8,740 nt of DNA from Candidatus Methanogaster sp. UBA203. Lineage in GTDB: Archaea; Halobacteriota; Methanosarcinia; Methanosarcinales; Methanogasteraceae. The notes under the pieces are model-generated. The model searched no databases. It saw nothing but the letters and a program-made list of their open reading frames with translations, and was not told where the DNA came from. Both the position numbers and the translations under genes were made by a program. Shown piece by piece: positions 5,247 through 8,740 of the stretch. Location: positions 22,277 through 31,016 of the forward strand of contig DASC01000146.1 in the NCBI GenBank assembly GCA_002503595.1, written 5' to 3'. Every line of letters starts with the position of its first letter. Within the stretch, counting starts at the first letter, position 1.

Positions 5247-7881
5247 TGCCTTCAGAGAGATATTCAAAGATCTGGATAGAAGTTTAATCCCATGCAACAG
5301 ATTTTATTCTGCTCACAGACGTGAAGACGATCTGGAATGGCTGGAAGATCACTCAGAACTATGTAGTGACTATTTCTTGCACATAATCGATGGACTGGGA
5401 CTTGAACCGATACTTGATGAATTGATATCCGATCTCTTTGGAGAAAAACAACGAACTGAAATCAAACAGATTATATCATTTGCGATTTATTATCACGACA
5501 TCGGAAAACTGAATCCGAACTTTCAAAAAGTGAAAGTAAAAGGAATGAGAGCATCCGGGAACACTCGCCACAGCTTTTTTTCAGAAAGGGTGTTAACTTC
5601 AGTGCTCCTGAGAAAGTTCCCGAAATTCAGGGGAGCTATATATCTGGCTGTCAACATCGTTCGGAGTCATCACGGAAGATTAAACGATTTCAGCACGAAT
5701 GATTATTCCGAAAGTTCCGAAGAAAGAGAAATAATACGACAAATTCTTCAAATAACGAATATTGAGGGGGCAATAATATCAGAAGATGATAAAAGAGAGT
5801 TTTTCAGGAATGGTTTGGACTGGCACAAAACATTTCTCTTAGTCAAACTCCTGTACTCACTGCTCGTCCTGAGTGACTTATATTCAACGATGCATTATGC
5901 ACATTCATTTGATACAATGTATCCTTTGAATACCATGGATAAAAACATTCGAGAAAGGATGATAGAATCGTATTCGAGGATTCCCTATAACTCAAATATC
6001 GATCAAACGGAGTTTGAGAGCAGTTCTCAATGTGGTACCATAAATGAACTACGAAGAGCGATTTTGATCGAGAGCAGCAACCGCATAAAGAAACTTCTGA
6101 AGGAGAACAACAGAATCTTCATGCTGTCTGTTCCAACCGGTGGCGGGAAGACGAACATCTCTATGAAACTGGCGCTAAATATTCTCGAGCACGATGGGGT
6201 GATAAAACGGTTGTTTTACGTGTTTCCTTACATCAACATAATCGAACAGAACTATAAAGCTATAGATAACGCATTATTCAACAAATCACTATTCCCTGAT
6301 AAAATAGGTCTTGTTTCGGACATATACTCCCGTGCGTACATGGATAAGTTCCAGGGTGAACCGGATGAAGATTCGGTATCGACCCTGAAAAAGATGATGA
6401 TCATACGGGATGATAATTTCCTGAACAATTGCATAAACGTGATAACCAATGTAAATTTTTTTAATGGGATTATTAAAAATGGGGGGAACAACCGCTATAA
6501 AATCGCTAACCTGTGTAACAGCATAGTTATCATCGACGAGATACAAACATTGAGCGATAAAAATATCAGGACGTTTTATGATTTTATCAAGGAAACAAGT
6601 AGAGATTTGAATATTTATTATATTATTATGAGTGCCACACTTCCGAGTTTCAATGATTTTCTCGATGATGTTGAAGTTCCACAGATCATCGAGGATCCCC
6701 AGAAATATTACACTCATCCGGTATTTAAGAGGAATGAAATCGTTTTCAAAAAAGATATCAAAGATATAAACGGAATAAAAGAATTGTTAATCGCAGAAAT
6801 CAATAAAAATTATCGAACAGGAAACATAAAGATTCTTGTTACCTTAAATGTAGTCGATACTTCGAGAAAAGTGTACGAAGAATTGAAATCTGATGAGAGG
6901 TTCAAAGAGTTCTCTTTTTATTTGTTGAACAGTACCACATCGAGTTTGCGAAGGAAGAAGATGATTGAGGAGATTAAAGATAAAACAAAGGAAGGGCGAG
7001 TGATGATCGTTTCGACGCAATCCATAGAAGCCGGTGTTGATATTGATTGTGATTTTGGGATCAGGGATTATTCCATACTGGACAGCATAGAACAGATATC
7101 CGGGCGGATCAATAGGGAATGCGATGCACAGAAAGCAGACGTTTCAAAACTGTTCGTCATAAAATACAAAGATGGTAAGTTAGCAGATTCTAAGAAGATC
7201 TACGCCGGTCAGGAGCGATATAAAATTTTAATAGACGAAAAAATTAACCGGGAAGAGGTTAAACAAATATTAGACTGCAAGCGATTCGACAAATATTATG
7301 AAGTTTTGTCTGGAGAATTGAAAAAAGTCGCAAAAGATTCTTTTCCTAAAACCAGTCATGAAATAGATGATTTACACTATCAAACGATAAACAATACCCT
7401 GGATGTAATTGATGACAAATTAGATAAAGTGGATATTTTTGTATGTGAGGAGATCCCGATAGAGAGTTTGTCTGATTATGATCGAAGTAAAATTGAGTCT
7501 TTGATAAACGATCCAACGATACGGAGGTTAGAGAAGAGCCACAAAATCATATCAGATGGAAAAATAATCACTGAGAATGTTTATTGGGTCTGGAAAGAAA
7601 TTCTAACATCGACAGATAAATTTAAAGACGTGTACATCAGAAGAAAAATTACCAGCCTGTTCAACCAGTTCATCATTTCGATAACCAATATAAAAAACAA
7701 AACGTATGATCAAGACCTTTGGGGATATCTCATAGCAGAGGGGTTTGTTGAGAAAGATGAACAATTCGATATTATTTTATCAACGCCAGCGTTCTCGGAA
7801 TACTATTCATTCATTGATGGCTTAAAATCAGATAGATTGAAGGATGCACTAAAAACCCCCTCGCTCGGTGTTATCATTTAA
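5236..7881 (+). CDS. cas3: Cas3, HD nuclease and superfamily 2 helicase
   Basis: This protein of about 881 residues (numbering from ATG 5236) nicks, unwinds and degrades target DNA marked by Cascade. The HD domain is N-terminal: His39 in LEDHSELCS, His87-Asp88 in YYHDIGKLNPNF, His112 in RHSFF, His145-His146 in RSHHGRLN and Asp214 in VLSDLYST. The helicase follows: Walker A VPTGGGKT (ending near 306), Walker B IIDEIQTL (DEIQ at 434-437, a form common in type I-B Cas3), motif III SATLP at 466, then STQSIEAGVDID and QISGRINRE (about 620-628). All key residues are present and length is normal. Start codons GTG 5221 and ATG 5227 are also possible; ATG 5236 is chosen because GGGTGGT (5219-5225) then lies at a workable distance. 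The gene overlaps cas5 by 11 bases, so translation is probably coupled. It is AT-rich, like cas8b to cas5. Confidence 0.93.
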   Translation: MSSDAFREIFKDLDRSLIPCNRFYSAHRREDDLEWLEDHSELCSDYFLHIIDGLGLEPILDELISDLFGEKQRTEIKQIISFAIYYHDIGKLNPNFQKVKVKGMRASGNTRHSFFSERVLTSVLLRKFPKFRGAIYLAVNIVRSHHGRLNDFSTNDYSESSEEREIIRQILQITNIEGAIISEDDKREFFRNGLDWHKTFLLVKLLYSLLVLSDLYSTMHYAHSFDTMYPLNTMDKNIRERMIESYSRIPYNSNIDQTEFESSSQCGTINELRRAILIESSNRIKKLLKENNRIFMLSVPTGGGKTNISMKLALNILEHDGVIKRLFYVFPYINIIEQNYKAIDNALFNKSLFPDKIGLVSDIYSRAYMDKFQGEPDEDSVSTLKKMMIIRDDNFLNNCINVITNVNFFNGIIKNGGNNRYKIANLCNSIVIIDEIQTLSDKNIRTFYDFIKETSRDLNIYYIIMSATLPSFNDFLDDVEVPQIIEDPQKYYTHPVFKRNEIVFKKDIKDINGIKELLIAEINKNYRTGNIKILVTLNVVDTSRKVYEELKSDERFKEFSFYLLNSTTSSLRRKKMIEEIKDKTKEGRVMIVSTQSIEAGVDIDCDFGIRDYSILDSIEQISGRINRECDAQKADVSKLFVIKYKDGKLADSKKIYAGQERYKILIDEKINREEVKQILDCKRFDKYYEVLSGELKKVAKDSFPKTSHEIDDLHYQTINNTLDVIDDKLDKVDIFVCEEIPIESLSDYDRSKIESLINDPTIRRLEKSHKIISDGKIITENVYWVWKEILTSTDKFKDVYIRRKITSLFNQFIISITNIKNKTYDQDLWGYLIAEGFVEKDEQFDIILSTPAFSEYYSFIDGLKSDRLKDALKTPSLGVII

Positions 7882-7883
7882 TA
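7877..7883 (+). promoter_or_regulatory. Possible TATA box for a separate cas6 transcript
   Basis: TTTAATA overlaps the cas3 stop and is centred 29 bases before ATG 7909. Archaeal TATA boxes sit about 26-27 bases before the transcription start, so a transcript from here would be nearly leaderless. This agrees with the lack of a Shine-Dalgarno box (the gap is CACCCCCTCTTCCCACTC). AT-rich DNA makes chance matches easy. Confidence 0.35.
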
Positions 7884-7908
7884 GTTTTCACACCCCCTCT
7901 TCCCACTC

Positions 7909-8646
7909 ATGCGCTCCAGAATCACCATCCGCAAAACCACACCCGCCCCGATCCACTACGACTACCAGTACGGCATAGCAGCTATGCTCTACAAAAAACT
8001 CGCACACGCAAACATCCGCTTAGCAAACGAGATCCACTCACATACCGGATTCAAGTTCTACACCTTCTCAAACCTGATTTTCGATGACCGAATCCCGAGT
8101 CGCCACGGTCTCAATTTCGAGCAGGCGCACTTCTACCTCTCGTCCCCTGATCCTGAGTTCATCCGAAGTTTCACAGAAGGGCTCCTGCAAGATCCCAAAT
8201 TTTACCTCCGACGCACAGAAACCGGCAAAGAGCGTGCCAACATCCTGATAGTGAGAATCGAGATCCTTCCAAAAGAGACGATCGGCGAGGTCTGCGAGTT
8301 CAAGGCGATCTCCCCGATCTACGTGAAGACGCAGCGGCTGCAGGACGGGCGTCTCCACGATTTCGATCTCTATCCGAAGGACGGCAAATTCTATGAGAAC
8401 CTTCATGCGAATCTTGTTGCACGTTACAGGGAATATCACGGGCATGATGTCAGCCATGACCATTTCGAGATCACTGACACCAGAAATGTGAAAGCAAAGC
8501 GGATAAAGATCACAAATACATATCGCAGATGCTCGCTCATGGAGTTTGAGGTGCAGGGAAGTCCTGAGTTGCTTGAGTTTGCGTATGAGGCAGGAATCGG
8601 CGAGAAGAACGCGATGGGGTTTGGGTGCTTGCAATACGTGGGATGA
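7909..8646 (+). CDS. cas6: Cas6, crRNA-processing endoribonuclease
   Basis: This 245-residue protein cuts the CRISPR transcript within its repeats to make crRNAs. It begins with the Cas6 first strand (MRSRITIRK) and has the candidate catalytic histidines His43 and His45 in NEIHSHTGFKFYTFSNL, a context typical of Cas6. It ends with the glycine-rich loop GIGEKNAMGFGCL at 229-241, the hallmark of the family. Length is usual. ATG 7909 is the first start after a TAG in the same frame at 7882-7884. It follows cas3 by 27 bases instead of heading the operon as in many type I-B loci. Base use differs: cas6 is richer in C and G at third positions than cas8b-cas3, so it may have a separate history or be the host's own Cas6 serving more than one array. 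Confidence 0.92.
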   Translation: MRSRITIRKTTPAPIHYDYQYGIAAMLYKKLAHANIRLANEIHSHTGFKFYTFSNLIFDDRIPSRHGLNFEQAHFYLSSPDPEFIRSFTEGLLQDPKFYLRRTETGKERANILIVRIEILPKETIGEVCEFKAISPIYVKTQRLQDGRLHDFDLYPKDGKFYENLHANLVARYREYHGHDVSHDHFEITDTRNVKAKRIKITNTYRRCSLMEFEVQGSPELLEFAYEAGIGEKNAMGFGCLQYVG

Positions 8647-8740
8647 CGGACAGGGAGCAAGGGGCAGCGCAAACTTCAGCTCTTTGAGGCAGGAGGGAAG
8701 TCACGAACACGGGACCCGGAAGGCGGAGATCGATACGATC
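8647..8740 (+). other. Right end of window, no gene supported
   Basis: The 94 bases after cas6 hold no recognisable gene, CRISPR repeat or terminator. Two forward frames stay open to the edge (one reads QLFEAGGKSRTRDPEGG), but neither has a convincing start codon with a ribosome-binding site. They may be the lead-in to a gene outside the window or simply GC-rich non-coding DNA. Confidence 0.4.

Noticed and set aside
8068..8634. Long open frame on the minus strand opposite cas6
   Set aside because: It has no recognisable motifs, while the plus-strand frame contains the full set of Cas6 signatures; it is a shadow of a GC-rich gene.
8643..8687. ATG overlapping the cas6 stop as the start of the next gene
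   Set aside because: The frame ends after 14 codons and no ribosome-binding site supports it.
1..8740. CRISPR array or adaptation genes (cas1, cas2, cas4) in the window
   Set aside because: No regularly spaced repeat of 28-37 bases and no frame with Cas1, Cas2 or Cas4 motifs was seen on either strand; these parts must lie outside if the system is complete.

Overview
The window looks like chromosomal DNA of a euryarchaeon. The evidence is a COG2150-type ACT-domain regulator (an archaeal family), Shine-Dalgarno boxes of the GGTGA/GAGGTGAT kind, a MntA/HepT pair and a complete type I-B CRISPR effector operon. A methanogen or methane-oxidising relative would fit, but nothing here fixes the genus. 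All genes supported by the sequence are on the + strand.

Left end (1-592): the last codons of an unidentified gene end at 79-81. They are translationally coupled to the ACT-domain regulator, which is relatively GC-rich. A possible hairpin overlaps the end of this unit.

Toxin-antitoxin block (about 640-1612): mntA (minimal nucleotidyltransferase antitoxin) is followed by hepT (HEPN RNase toxin). The native hepT start at 1086 has a perfect Shine-Dalgarno box, but its frame is cut after 11 codons by TAA. A second probable lesion, a one-base frameshift near 1485, replaces the normal C-terminus. The toxin is therefore probably decaying, although its RX4HXY active site survives. Two imperfect copies of a roughly 60-base element flank the pair, one upstream of mntA and one between hepT and cas8b.

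CRISPR block (1686-8646): cas8b (Csh1 type, four-cysteine zinc site), cas7 (Csh2 type), cas5 and cas3 (HD nuclease plus helicase) are tightly packed or overlapping, followed 27 bases later by cas6. Cas6 processes the crRNA. Cas8b, Cas7, Cas5 and an expected small subunit would form Cascade, and Cas3 degrades the target. No separate cas11 gene is present; an in-frame ATG behind AAGGAG inside cas8b would give a 126-residue C-terminal product, as described for Cas11b in other type I-B systems. cas6 is downstream of cas3 instead of at the head of the operon, has a more GC/C-rich composition, lacks a Shine-Dalgarno box and has a TATA-like box 29 bases upstream, so it may be transcribed separately and leaderlessly.

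No CRISPR array, cas1, cas2 or cas4 lies in the window. The last 94 bases hold no gene I can support.
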